Source: Streptomyces sp. SDr-06 (GTDB lineage Bacteria > Actinomycetota > Actinomycetes > Streptomycetales > Streptomycetaceae). Taken from it: DNA of 64,000 bases. Each line of letters begins with the position of its first letter. Position 1 is the stretch's first letter. Of the stretch, positions 35,295-44,288 are shown one piece after another. Position numbers and translations under genes: made by a program. The stretch lies in NCBI RefSeq assembly GCF_003324565.1, contig NZ_QOLA01000015.1:1-64000 (forward strand), given 5' to 3'. A model generated the notes under the pieces. It saw only the letters and a program-made list of their open reading frames with translations, searched no databases and was not told where the DNA came from.

Positions 35295-37298
35295 TCAGCC
35301 GGCGGCGGCGCGGGCGCCGAAGGGCGCCCACGGGAGCCAGCCTCCACTGGGCCGTTCCTGGACGCGGGTGCGCACCCGGCCGTCGGCGCCGACCGCGAAG
35401 AGATGCAGGCGGCCGGTGGCGTCGGCCGCGGCAGACGGGGTGGCGGACAGGGCGACGCCGGGCTCGGTGAAGTCCTCGCCCACCGCCCAGGACCCGCCCG
35501 GGGAGAGCTGCCAGCGGTGGGTGAGCCGTTCGCCGCCGGGCGCGAGTGTGAAGCCCTCCAGGCGGCCGTCGGCTCCGGACACCAGCAGCGGAGCCGTGGT
35601 CGACCAGCCGAACAGCGGCTGCCAGTCGGCCCATCCGCCGCTCGGCACCGACTGCCGCCGGTGGAAGGCGGCCACCCCGGAAGGGGCCATCGCCGCGACG
35701 GTGAGCCGGCCGCTCCCGTCCCGGGCGACCCGCGGGGCCGCGCCGGCCGCGGTGCCGAAGCGCTCCCACGCCGACCAGGCCCCGCCCGGCGTCTGCTGCC
35801 AGCGGTGCAGGATCGCCGTGCCGCCGCGCGTCAGGACGAAGACCTCCAGGCGGCCGTCCGCGTTGACCCCGACGACCGGCGGCGCCCCGGCCGCCCCGCC
35901 GAATCCCGCGTCCCACGCCTCCCAGGCAAGCCCGCCGGGCGACTGCTGACGACGGCGGGCGACCAGGGTGCCGCCGGGGCTCAGGGCGAAGACTTCGAGT
36001 CTGCCGTCGGCGTTGCGGGCGACGGCGGGCGCGGCTCCGGCCGGGCCGCCGAACTCCTCCCAGTCGTACCAGCCGCCGTCCGGCCGCTGCACCCGGTGGT
36101 GCAGGTGGGCGCCGCCGGGGGCGAGCGAGAAGACCTCGAGACGGCCGTCGGTGTCGCGGCCGAGGGTGGGGACAGCACCGGCCGGTCCCCCGAACCGCTC
36201 CCACGGTGACCAGGTGTCGCCGGCCGCGTCGAGCTGGACGCGGACCAGCATCGAGCGGTCGGCGGCGTCGAGCGCGAACACGGTCAGGCGGTCCTGGACG
36301 TCCAGGGCCGCCACCACACTGTCCGGGCTCTGCCACACCGGCGGAGTGTCCTGCCAAAGCAGCGGCGCGAGGAGGAGACCGTGCCGGAACCAGCCTGCCG
36401 CACTCGCGTACCGGTCCTGCCCGTCGGTGACCACCTCGACGGCGTGGCCGGGGACGTGGCCCGCGTACCCGTCGAGCGTGAAGCGGAAGGGGTCGCGCGC
36501 GGCCAGCACGTCGGTGCCCTCGTAGCCGCCGCGCGGCCCGATGAACAGGTAGTACCAGCCGTCCCGTTCGACGACGTACGGCGACTCGGTGACCGAGACG
36601 CCCATGGCGGCGGTGCTGTCGTCGGCGAACGCGGTGCCGGGCGCGCTCCAGTGGAGCAGGTCGGCGGAGCGGCGCCAGCACACGAGGTGCTGCCCGTCGG
36701 CGCCGAGCTCGGTGTAGTACATGATCCACTCGGCGCCGATCCGCACGACCATCGGGTCGCGGGCGGCGGTGCCCCGGAACAGTGGCCCGGACGCGACCCG
36801 GGTCCAGGTGAACAGGTCGGTGGAGGTGGCCAGGTTGATCGCGGCGCCGCCGCTGCCGCCGGCCGCGTAGAACATGAAGAAGGTGCCGTCGGCCTCGATC
36901 ACGTGCGGCGCCCACAGGTGCTGCTCGCCGTAGTAGGCGGGGTCGACGGTCAGGGCGTCGGCGTGGGTGGTCCACGGCCCGTGCGGATCGGTGGCGGAGG
37001 CGTGTGCGAAGGCGGTCTCGGCCGCGCTGTCCGGGGCCTCACCGGGCGCGGCGCTGTCGCCGACGATGCTGAACAGGTGCCAGCGTGTGTCCGTACGCAC
37101 CAGGGTGTGGTCATTGAAGTAGCGGGGGCGGCCCGGAGTGGACGGGTCGTGGACGGGGGTGAAGGGGCCCGCGTCGACCCAGAGGTGGGGCGGGACGTCG
37201 GTGGGGGTGGCCGCGGCTGCGGTACGGGCCGGGAGCGGGAGCACGAGTGCTCCCGCTCCGGCCGCCCGCAGCAGGCGTCGCCTGCTGATCGGCTGCAT
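35295..37298 (-). CDS. Secreted GH43-like enzyme fused to a seven-bladed PLL-like propeller
   Basis: 667 aa from the ATG at 37298. A Tat-type signal peptide opens the protein (SRRRLLRAAGAGALVLP). Residues 35-300 look like a five-bladed GH43/GH32-type propeller: YFNDHTLVR, LWAPHVIEADGTFFMFY, RDPMVVRIGAEWIMYYTE, and TESPYVVERDGWYYLF with the likely acid Glu. The remaining 370 residues hold seven repeats of about 48 aa with LEVFxLxxGG and WxxWxxFGG motifs, the pattern of PLL-type lectin propellers. It probably cuts arabinose- or fructose-containing glycans while bound to sugar. The reading start fits a 31-bp gap after the next propeller gene. Confidence 0.82.
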   Translation of the reverse strand: MQPISRRRLLRAAGAGALVLPLPARTAAAATPTDVPPHLWVDAGPFTPVHDPSTPGRPRYFNDHTLVRTDTRWHLFSIVGDSAAPGEAPDSAAETAFAHASATDPHGPWTTHADALTVDPAYYGEQHLWAPHVIEADGTFFMFYAAGGSGGAAINLATSTDLFTWTRVASGPLFRGTAARDPMVVRIGAEWIMYYTELGADGQHLVCWRRSADLLHWSAPGTAFADDSTAAMGVSVTESPYVVERDGWYYLFIGPRGGYEGTDVLAARDPFRFTLDGYAGHVPGHAVEVVTDGQDRYASAAGWFRHGLLLAPLLWQDTPPVWQSPDSVVAALDVQDRLTVFALDAADRSMLVRVQLDAAGDTWSPWERFGGPAGAVPTLGRDTDGRLEVFSLAPGGAHLHHRVQRPDGGWYDWEEFGGPAGAAPAVARNADGRLEVFALSPGGTLVARRRQQSPGGLAWEAWDAGFGGAAGAPPVVGVNADGRLEVFVLTRGGTAILHRWQQTPGGAWSAWERFGTAAGAAPRVARDGSGRLTVAAMAPSGVAAFHRRQSVPSGGWADWQPLFGWSTTAPLLVSGADGRLEGFTLAPGGERLTHRWQLSPGGSWAVGEDFTEPGVALSATPSAAADATGRLHLFAVGADGRVRTRVQERPSGGWLPWAPFGARAAAG

Positions 37299-37329
37299 GA
37301 CTCTTCTCTGGACGAAACCCCGGCCGGGG

Positions 37330-38796
37330 TCAGTTGACGGGAGGACCGGAGGTGGTGTTGAGCCAGGCCCATTCGGACCAGGTCGAGAAGCCCGTCTGCC
37401 ACCTGTGGTGGACGCCCGCCCCACTGGTGCCGAAGACCTCGATGCGGCCGTCGGCGTTGGTCGCGGCGGTCACCTCGGACCCGCCGGTCCCGAAGGTCTC
37501 CCACTTGCCGTACGGAGCGTTCACCCCGGTCTGCCACAGATGCTGCGCCACGCTGCCGTTGATCGCGAACACCTCCACCCGGCCGTCGGGCGAACGCTCA
37601 CTCGCGAGTTGCGCGTCGGCGGGACCTCCGGTGGGCTCCCATCCGGACCAACTGGTCGCACTGGTCTGGTACTTGTGGAAGACACCGGACGATCCGGAGG
37701 CGAAGACCTCAAGACGGCCGTCCTGGTTGTGATCCACCGTCAGGCCATGTCCGCCGCCGCCGAAGTCCTCCCAGGCCGACCAGCCCCCGTTGACAGCCGT
37801 CTGGTACTGGTGCTGGAACACGTCACCGTTCAACGCGAACACCTCAAGACGGCCGTCGGACGCCTTCTCCATCTCGATCCGGCTGTTCGCCGGACCGCCA
37901 CCGGCCGACTCCCACGGCGACCAACCACCGTTCGCCGCCGACTGATACCGGTGGAAGACCCCGGTAGGACCGGACGCGAACACCTCCATGCGCCCGTCGC
38001 CGTTGGCTCCGACCGCGATGTCACGGCCACCGCCACCGAAGTCCTCCCAGCCCGACCAGCCACCCGAGGGCGACAGCTGGTACCGGTGCTGGAACACCGT
38101 CCCGTTGATGGCGAACACCTCAAGACGCCCGTCCGCGTTCGGACTGATCGCCAGCTCCGCACCGCCGGGACCACCCAGCGGCTCCCACTCCGACCAGCCG
38201 CCATTGACCCCCACCTGCCAGGCATGATGGACGCCATCGGCACCCGCCGCGAAGACCTCGAGACGGCCGTCCGCCGACCGCGCCGACACCACCCGTCCCG
38301 ACTCGGACGGGAACACCAGCGGTTTGGGCCCGGGCTCGTGGTGCCCGAGGCGGTCCACCGCGGCCCGCGCCTCGTCCATGTGCCGCAGGTGCGCGCCCAC
38401 GTTGTAGGTGGACCACGGCTGCCAGTTGGTGCCGCCGGAGGAGATGGTGAAGGCCCCGTTCGCGTTGCACTGCGGGTCGAACGCGCAATTGTCGTCGATC
38501 TCGGGGTGCCAGTAGTTGTTGATCTGCCACAGACCGCGGTCCGTGGAGGGCGGGGTGTTGTTCTGGACGTTGGTCGCCGTGGGGTTGCAGCTGGACTCGG
38601 CGAGGGCCACGGCGACGGCCGTCACCAGACTGCCGCCCCGGAAGCCCGCGTTGTAGCCGACCTGGGCGCACAGATCGCTGGGCGCGGCGGACGCGGGCGA
38701 GGCGCCCGCCAGGATGCCTGCCGCGAGCAGCAGGGAGGCGAGCGTCGCCAGGATGACGCGATGGGTCGCTCTGTGAGCGCGTTGCACAGTTCTCAC
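37330..38796 (-). CDS. Secreted lysozyme-like (transglycosylase) protein with PLL-like propeller
   Basis: 488 aa from a GTG at 38796, with GGAGA 7 nt upstream. Signal peptide to about residue 38. Residues 40-165 form an SLT/goose-lysozyme-like module: VAVALAESSCNPTATNVQ supplies the catalytic Glu, then DRGLWQINNYWHP and two disulfide-prone Cys pairs. Residues 180-488 hold seven repeats (LEVFAxxxxGVxHxxQ, WSxWExxGG), a complete PLL-type propeller. It likely cleaves peptidoglycan or binds cell-wall sugars. The upstream neighbour is a broken copy of the same propeller end. Confidence 0.82.
   Translation of the reverse strand: MRTVQRAHRATHRVILATLASLLLAAGILAGASPASAAPSDLCAQVGYNAGFRGGSLVTAVAVALAESSCNPTATNVQNNTPPSTDRGLWQINNYWHPEIDDNCAFDPQCNANGAFTISSGGTNWQPWSTYNVGAHLRHMDEARAAVDRLGHHEPGPKPLVFPSESGRVVSARSADGRLEVFAAGADGVHHAWQVGVNGGWSEWEPLGGPGGAELAISPNADGRLEVFAINGTVFQHRYQLSPSGGWSGWEDFGGGGRDIAVGANGDGRMEVFASGPTGVFHRYQSAANGGWSPWESAGGGPANSRIEMEKASDGRLEVFALNGDVFQHQYQTAVNGGWSAWEDFGGGGHGLTVDHNQDGRLEVFASGSSGVFHKYQTSATSWSGWEPTGGPADAQLASERSPDGRVEVFAINGSVAQHLWQTGVNAPYGKWETFGTGGSEVTAATNADGRIEVFGTSGAGVHHRWQTGFSTWSEWAWLNTTSGPPVN
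37430..38275 (-). repeat. Seven tandem propeller-blade repeats
   Basis: Seven units of about 134-141 bp recur with a near-identical core (AACACCTCAAGACGGCCGTC in plus orientation, near 37431, 37568, 37704, 37838, 37979, 38117 and 38252). Each encodes one 46-aa blade. Confidence 0.8.
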
Positions 38797-38810
38797 CTGC
38801 TGTCTCCTCG

Positions 38811-38930
38811 GTTCACGGGGGCGCCGGAGGTGGTGGCGGGCCAGGCCCATGCGGACCAGGTCGGCAGTCGCCGCCCGCGGTGGACGGGCCTGCCGACCGG
38901 CCCTGAAGACCTCGACGCGGGCGTCGGCAG
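38811..38930 (-). pseudogene. Decayed 3' fragment of a PLL-propeller gene
   Basis: On the minus strand this stretch aligns base for base with the last 120 bp of the lysozyme-propeller gene (37330-37450). It keeps ADARVEVF, then after a frameshift PTWSAWAWPATTSGAPVN, matching TWSEWAWLNTTSGPPVN of the intact gene. The terminal stop is lost and no upstream blades remain. It is likely a duplication or recombination scar of the PLL gene family. Confidence 0.75.
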
Positions 38931-39271
38931 GGGACACCGAGGTGGCGCGGTCAACTGACCTCCTGAAAAGCGCGGTGACGGTTCGTGCAACCGTCGGGCG
39001 AGGCGCTTCGGAAGGTAGCGAGGCGCGCCGGAGGACAGAACCCGGAACCTTACGGACTGACAGGACGGGCCCGCGTGGGCTACGGCGCCGGTGCCAACTC
39101 CCGGTGGCATGGATCGGGTTCGCCGCACCGGCACGTACGCCGCCCCGGTGCGGCAGCCCGAAAGCCCCGCCCGACACCGTCTTCACGGCGTCGGGCGGGG
39201 CTCTCGTCGGCGTCGCGCGGCTGTCGTCCCCCGGCATCGTCCGGGTGGCGACGGCGCGGCTCGCTCCCTTT
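38931..39271. other. Intergenic region upstream of the PLL cluster
   Basis: About 340 bp between the propeller remnant and the GGDEF-EAL gene. It contains a short inverted copy of GTCAACTGACC (38950-38960) that also occurs, reversed, at the end of the propeller gene (37328-37338), and the terminator at 39163. No gene is visible. Confidence 0.5.
39163..39202 (-). terminator. Terminator of the GGDEF-EAL gene
   Basis: A perfect 13-bp stem (AGCCCCGCCCGAC and its complement) extends into an inner CCGT/ACGG pair with a CTTC loop. On the minus strand it is followed by TTTCGGG. It lies 70 bp past the GGDEF-EAL stop. Confidence 0.8.
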
Positions 39272-41446
39272 CTACACGGCGTCCACGAGGGCCAGCGTGT
39301 GGATCCGGTCCGGGGCGCCGGGGCGGGCGTAGTACCAGCCCTGGGCGGTGTCGCAGCCCAGTTCCTTCAGCTGCTCGGCCTGGGCGCCCGTCTCCACGCC
39401 CTCCACCGTGACCGCGAGGGACAGGCTGTGCGCGAGCGACACGATCCCCTCGACGATCTTGATGTCCACGGGGTCGGCGGGCAGCTGCTGCATGGACTGG
39501 GTGAAGGACCGGTCCAGCTTGAGCACGCTCACCGGGAGCCTGCGGAGGTTGGCGAGGTTGGAGTAGCCCGTGCCGAAGTCGTCGAGGGCTATGTCGACGC
39601 CCATCTCGGCGAGCTGGCGCAGCGGCTTGAGGAGGTCGTCGTCGGCGCCGATCAGCGCGGACTCGGTGACCTCCAGGCAGAGCGCGCCCGGGGCGAGCCC
39701 GGTGCGCTCCAGCATCTCGACGGTGTCGGCGACCAGGCCCGGGTGGTGCAGCTGGGTCGGCGACAGGTTCACGTTGATGCGCAGCGGCCCGCCGTCGGTG
39801 GCGCCGGGGTGGGCCTCCTGCCAGGCGCGTGCCTGGCGTACCGACTCCTGCATCACCCAGCGGCCCAGCGGCACGATGAGGCCGGTGTGCTCGGCGAGCG
39901 GGATGAACCGGTCGGGCCCGAGCACCCCGTGCTGCGGATGCGACCAGCGGACCAGGGCCTCGGCGCCGTGCACGCTGCCGTCGCCGAGGTGCACGAGGGG
40001 CTGGTACTCGATGAAGAACTCGCCGCGCTCCAGGGCGGCGGGCAGCGCGTTGGTGAGCCCGTGCCGGGTGATCGCCCGGGCGTCGGCCTCCGCGTCCGCG
40101 AACTCGAAGCGGTTGCCGCCCGCCGACTTGGCCCGGTACATCGTGATGTCGGCGCTGCGCAGCACCTCGGCGGGGCTGCGCTCGCCCGCCGGGCCCTCGA
40201 CGACGCCGATCGAGCCGCGCACGGTCAGCTCGCGGCCCTCGATGCGGATCGGGGTGGCGAGCGTGCTCAGGATGCGGGAGGCGAGCTCGTCCGCCTCGAA
40301 CTCGGTGTCCGGTCCGGTGGTGAGCGCGACGAACTCGTCGCCGCCGAGCCGGGCCACCATCTCGCCGGGACCGGTCGCGCAGCTCTGCAGTCGGTCGGCC
40401 ACCTCCACCAGGAGCCGGTCGCCCGCCGAGTGGCCCAGGCTGTCGTTGACCGCCTTGAAGCCGTCGAGGTCCAGGTAGCAGAGCCCGAAGCGCTTGCCGT
40501 CGCCCGGTGCGAGCGCCTTCTCCAGACGTTCGAAGAACAGGGTCCGGTTGGGCAGTCCGGTGAGCGCGTCGTGGGTGGCCTCGTAGCGCAGCCGCAGATT
40601 GAGCAGCCGGCGTTCGGTGGTGTCCTCCATCAGCGCGAGCTGGTACTGCGGCCTGCCCTCGGCGTCGCGCAGGAGCGAGACGGTGAGGTTGGTCCACAGC
40701 ACGGTCCCGTCGCCGCGGTAGTAGGGCTTCTCGACCCGGTAGTGGTCGCGCTCGCCGCGGACGAGCTCCTCGTACAGCCGCCAGACCTGCGGGGCGTCCT
40801 CGGGGTGCACCCACTCGCTGACGTTGCGGCTGCGGATCTGGCCCTCTATGCCGCCGAACATCCGGGTGAGGGTCTCGTTGACCTCCAGGACCCGGCCTTC
40901 GAGGTCGGCGATGCCGATGCCGATGGCGGCGCCCTCGAAGACCGCGCGGAACCGGGTCTCGGTGGCGTGCAGGGCGTCCAGGGCCGCGCTGCGCGCCGAC
41001 ATGGCGGAGCGGGCGATGGCCTCCTGCTCGGAGCGGGTGCGTTCGCGCAGGGCCGTCGCGAAGCCGGCGGCGAGCGCGTGCTGGAGGCGGGCGCAGCGGG
41101 CCCGCGCCTCGTCGCCGGGCAGGTCGTCGACCGCGCCGCAGTACAGGACGAGGTAGGACTCGACCACGCCGAGGGTGCGGCTGAGGGCGTCCGGGTCGGT
41201 GCAGTGCACGGCGACCAGGGCGGCGCCGACGTCGTGGGCGGGCGACGGGTCGAAGTGCCGCCCGTGCAGGGCGTCGATGAGGCGGCGGGCGAGCGGCACG
41301 AGGTGCTGCTCGAACTCGGGACGGGTCAGCGAGGTCGCCGTCACCGGGAAGATGGCCCGGCTCCAGATCGTCGCGAAGCGTCTGAGCCGGTCCTCGGGGC
41401 TGTCCGGCGCGAGGTCCGGAGCGGGCGCCTGGGGCGGGTTGCTCAC
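39272..41446 (-). CDS. PAS-GGDEF-EAL protein (cyclic di-GMP turnover)
   Basis: 724 aa from a GTG at 41446 that overlaps the stop of the upstream methyltransferase gene (GTGA). No membrane segments. A helical N-terminal region is followed by a PAS domain (about 155-285, RFRAVFEGAAIGIGIADLEG), GGDEF (about 290-455, intact RLGGDEF and LDLDGFKAVND) and EAL (about 465-710, EALVRW, NVNLSPTQL, DDFGTGYSNL, VEGVET all present). Both catalytic sites look complete, so it may make and degrade c-di-GMP, which in Streptomyces controls development through BldD. The PAS domain suggests a sensed ligand. Confidence 0.92.
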   Translation of the reverse strand: MSNPPQAPAPDLAPDSPEDRLRRFATIWSRAIFPVTATSLTRPEFEQHLVPLARRLIDALHGRHFDPSPAHDVGAALVAVHCTDPDALSRTLGVVESYLVLYCGAVDDLPGDEARARCARLQHALAAGFATALRERTRSEQEAIARSAMSARSAALDALHATETRFRAVFEGAAIGIGIADLEGRVLEVNETLTRMFGGIEGQIRSRNVSEWVHPEDAPQVWRLYEELVRGERDHYRVEKPYYRGDGTVLWTNLTVSLLRDAEGRPQYQLALMEDTTERRLLNLRLRYEATHDALTGLPNRTLFFERLEKALAPGDGKRFGLCYLDLDGFKAVNDSLGHSAGDRLLVEVADRLQSCATGPGEMVARLGGDEFVALTTGPDTEFEADELASRILSTLATPIRIEGRELTVRGSIGVVEGPAGERSPAEVLRSADITMYRAKSAGGNRFEFADAEADARAITRHGLTNALPAALERGEFFIEYQPLVHLGDGSVHGAEALVRWSHPQHGVLGPDRFIPLAEHTGLIVPLGRWVMQESVRQARAWQEAHPGATDGGPLRINVNLSPTQLHHPGLVADTVEMLERTGLAPGALCLEVTESALIGADDDLLKPLRQLAEMGVDIALDDFGTGYSNLANLRRLPVSVLKLDRSFTQSMQQLPADPVDIKIVEGIVSLAHSLSLAVTVEGVETGAQAEQLKELGCDTAQGWYYARPGAPDRIHTLALVDAV

Positions 41447-42255
41447 GCTGTGCGCCCCACACCGGCGAAGCCAGAGAAGGCGTACGGATCTTCCTGGTCG
41501 GCGTCGTTCTCCGGCCGCCACAGCGGCATGGAGACCAGTCCGGGGTCGACCAGGGTGAATCCCTCGAAGAACCCGGTGATCTCCTCGCGCGAGCGCATGA
41601 CCAGCGGGTTCCTGATGTCGCGGTAGACGCCCACGGTGCCTGTGGCCTCCTCCTCGCTGAGCGGGATGCCTTCGTAGGAGGCGTGGGTGAGGACGAGGAG
41701 GCTGCCCGGAGCCAGGGCGTCGCGCAACTCGGCGACCGCCCGGTACGGGTCGTCCTGGTCCTCGACGAAGTGCAGTACGGCGATCAGGAGGAGCGCCACC
41801 GGCCGGGACAGGTCGAGGAGTTGGGCGGTCTCGGGGGCGCCCAGGATGTCCTGCGGCTTGCGCAGGTCGGCCGCGGCTATCCCGGCACGGGCGTTGCCCT
41901 CCAGGACGGCGCGGCTGTGGGCGACGGCGACCGGGTCGTGGTCGACGTACAGGACGCGGGCCTCGGGGCTCGCCGCCTGGGCGACTTCATGAACGTTTCC
42001 GAAAGTCGGGATCCCGGATCCGATGTCCAGGAATTGCGTGATGCCCTCGGAGACGGCGAATCGCACGGCGCGGCGCATGAACGCCCGGTTCGCCTGCATG
42101 ATCTTGGGAAGCCCCGGCATGAACCGCATGGCCTCGCGGGCCGCTTCCCGGTCGACCTCGAAATTGTGCGAACCGCCCAGGTAGTAGTCGTAGATGCGGG
42201 ACACGCTCGGCACCGAGATGTCGATGCCCTGAGGGGCCCAGGCGGGACGCTCCAT
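41443..42255 (-). CDS. DUF574 SAM-dependent methyltransferase
   Basis: 270 aa from the ATG at 42255, with GGAGA 5 nt upstream (an in-frame TTG at 42270 is less likely). Landmarks are PSVSRIYDYYLGGSHNFEVDREAA, the SAM loop FLDIGSGIPTFGNVHEVAQ, VLYVDHDPVAVAH, and ALLLIAVLHFVED. Members of this family are very numerous in Streptomyces, and their substrates are unknown. Overlap with the GGDEF-EAL start indicates coupled translation. Confidence 0.9.
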   Translation of the reverse strand: MERPAWAPQGIDISVPSVSRIYDYYLGGSHNFEVDREAAREAMRFMPGLPKIMQANRAFMRRAVRFAVSEGITQFLDIGSGIPTFGNVHEVAQAASPEARVLYVDHDPVAVAHSRAVLEGNARAGIAAADLRKPQDILGAPETAQLLDLSRPVALLLIAVLHFVEDQDDPYRAVAELRDALAPGSLLVLTHASYEGIPLSEEEATGTVGVYRDIRNPLVMRSREEITGFFEGFTLVDPGLVSMPLWRPENDADQEDPYAFSGFAGVGRTA

Positions 42256-42511
42256 CAATGTCTCCAACAAGTCGCCGCAGGACGGCCATGACCATGACCA
42301 TTGTTTGCGCCTGAGGCTACTGATCGTCCGCCGGGAGGGCGAGTAAAAACGGAAAATGCTCGTCCGTTATTGGTCACACGCCCAGGGCATGTGCGCCGGA
42401 TCGTACGGGCCCGAGCGGGAGCGCGCGCCATCGTATCGGTGGCTGGACACGCGCATCGGCCCGTCGCCGCGCGGGGGTCGCGGTGACGGGCCGACGGGAT
42501 TGGGCCCTGGG

Positions 42512-43462
42512 CTACTTCGGTGCGCCGATGAGCTTCCCCTCGGGGGACACGGCGTACCAGGTGCCGCCCACGCCCTGGCCGTTGCTGTCGCCGGGCTTGG
42601 TGTCGCCGGAGAACGTGTAGACCGGCCAGCAGGTGATGGACTGCTGCTTCACGCCGTCGGGCCGGTCGAAGGTCACGAAGCCCTTGAGGGCGATGCCCTT
42701 GGTGTTGGCCTTGTCGACCGGCGCCACCACCGGCCACTTCTGGAGGCAGGCGCCGGTGCAGGCGGACGTCATGGGCCAGGCCGAGTCCTTCTTGAACCGG
42801 TAGACGGTCATGCCGCGGGCGTCCACGATCACGTCGCCGAGCTTGGCGTCCTTGCGGACCGACAGGCCCGGCATGGCCGGCGCCGGGGCCGAGGCGGCCG
42901 AGGCCTTCTTGCCGTCGGGGGCGGCAGCGTGCCAAGTGCCGCCCACGTTCTGTCCGTTGGTGTCGCCCGGGTTGGTGTCCTTGGCGTAGCGGTACATCGG
43001 CCAGCCGCCGATGGTGAGCTGCTTGGTCCCGTCGGCGCGGGTGACCGAGCCGAGCGCCGACTGGTCGGTGCCCGCGGCCGCCATGGCGCCGTCGGCGGGC
43101 ACCGCGGGCCATGCCTTCGCGCAGTCGCCCTCGCAGTTCGACCTGGGCGGACTCGCGGTGTCCTTGTCGAAGCGGTAGAGCGTGAACCCGGCGCTGTCGG
43201 TGACGACCTTGCCGAGGTCCTTGCTGTCGCTCACCGCAAGTTGCCCGGCCTGCTTGGCGGACGATGGGGCGCCGCCCGCCTGTCCGTAGCCGCCGCCCGA
43301 CCCGTAGCCGTTGTCGGCGGGCTGGGCGCTGCCCGCGTTGCCGACCGGCTGCCCGTTGCCGCCCGCGTACGCGCTGCCCTTGTCCTGGCCGCAGCCCGTC
43401 GCGGTCAGTGCCAGTACCGCTGCCGCCGCTGCCGCGAGCGCCGCGCTGCGCCAGGTAGTCAT
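42512..43462 (-). CDS. SCO0930-family lipoprotein
   Basis: 316 aa, ATG at 43462 with GGGAG upstream. Lipobox ends TATGC (Cys near 24). The mature part has a Gly/Ser/Tyr-rich linker and then four repeats of the secreted-repeat type (GFTLYRFDKDT, GWPMYRYAKDT, GMTVYRFKKDS, CWPVYTFSGDT), each ending near GDxNGQxVGGTWxA. The repeats contain paired Cys/Trp motifs (CEGDCAKAWPAV, CTGACLQKWPVV). Members are surface lipoproteins of unknown biochemical role in Streptomyces. Confidence 0.88.
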   Translation of the reverse strand: MTTWRSAALAAAAAAVLALTATGCGQDKGSAYAGGNGQPVGNAGSAQPADNGYGSGGGYGQAGGAPSSAKQAGQLAVSDSKDLGKVVTDSAGFTLYRFDKDTASPPRSNCEGDCAKAWPAVPADGAMAAAGTDQSALGSVTRADGTKQLTIGGWPMYRYAKDTNPGDTNGQNVGGTWHAAAPDGKKASAASAPAPAMPGLSVRKDAKLGDVIVDARGMTVYRFKKDSAWPMTSACTGACLQKWPVVAPVDKANTKGIALKGFVTFDRPDGVKQQSITCWPVYTFSGDTKPGDSNGQGVGGTWYAVSPEGKLIGAPK

Positions 43463-43688
43463 GTCAACTCCCGTTGTCCGTAAGGTGGTTGAGGCGCCGG
43501 ATGCGCCGGTGATGGCCCTATGTACGGGCGGGGAGCGGTGGTCTGTTCAACGCGAGCCGGGGAAATTTTCCGAGCGGCCCCGAACGGCTGGTCAACGCGT
43601 CGAACGCAACGCCCCGGGAACTCCTCCCTTCAGGCGAATCGGTTCGACGCGCCCTCCGGCGACGGCCCGCGCACTCGATGATCACTCC

Positions 43689-44264
43689 GTGCAAGGACGA
43701 CACCCAGCCGGGCGACTGCTCGCCGCCGCGGCCTTCACCGTGCTGCTCGCCGTACCGGCGCCGGCCGCCCGGGCCGACGCCTGTGCGTACGCCTCCGTCT
43801 CGCAGGGCAGCAGCGGCTCGCTCTGGGCGGTCGCGGGCACGGGGCACGTCCGGTGCCCCTGGCCGCCCCGGCCGAGCCCTCCCCCGCCCACCCGGATGCC
43901 ACCGCCCCCGCCGCCGACCGTGCCGGCGCCTCCTCCTCCGCCACAGCCTCCGTCGCGGCCCGCGCCCCGGCCCCGCCCGGCGCCACCCCTTCCGGCTCCG
44001 CCGCCTTCACCGCTGCCCCCGCCACCGCCGGGGCAGCGACCCGCCTCTCCGCCCGCGCCCCCCGCCGCGCCCCCGGTGCCCGGCGTCCCCGCGCACCCCG
44101 GGCCTCCGGGCATCCGGCCTGCGGCCCTGCACTCCTACCGGATGCCGCCGCGCATGAAGCCCGCGCCGCAGCTCTCGCCCGTCACGCTCACCCTGCTCAT
44201 CACCGCGCCCGCCGTGCTCGGCGCGGCGCTGCTGCGCTCCCGCTCCGGCTCCCGTTCCCGCTGA
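43689..44264 (+). CDS. Proline-rich secreted protein with C-terminal membrane anchor
   Basis: 191 aa from a GTG at 43689. Signal peptide to about residue 33 (AARADA). The mature part is an extreme Pro/Ala/Arg-rich stretch of about 100 residues, likely an extended wall-spanning stalk. It ends with a membrane segment (LTLLITAPAVLGAALL) and a basic Arg/Ser tail. Two cysteines follow the signal peptide. The composition is so biased that frame choice needs care, but signal peptide and anchor agree in one frame. Ends 24 bp before the DUF4239 gene. Confidence 0.6.
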   Translation: MQGRHPAGRLLAAAAFTVLLAVPAPAARADACAYASVSQGSSGSLWAVAGTGHVRCPWPPRPSPPPPTRMPPPPPPTVPAPPPPPQPPSRPAPRPRPAPPLPAPPPSPLPPPPPGQRPASPPAPPAAPPVPGVPAHPGPPGIRPAALHSYRMPPRMKPAPQLSPVTLTLLITAPAVLGAALLRSRSGSRSR

Positions 44265-44288
44265 GCCACCCTTCCCTGAGAGGTCCCG

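Noticed and set aside
43311..43688. Upstream extension of the proline-rich protein
   Set aside because: The frame overlaps the divergent lipoprotein's start region; the GTG at 43689 begins a clean signal peptide.
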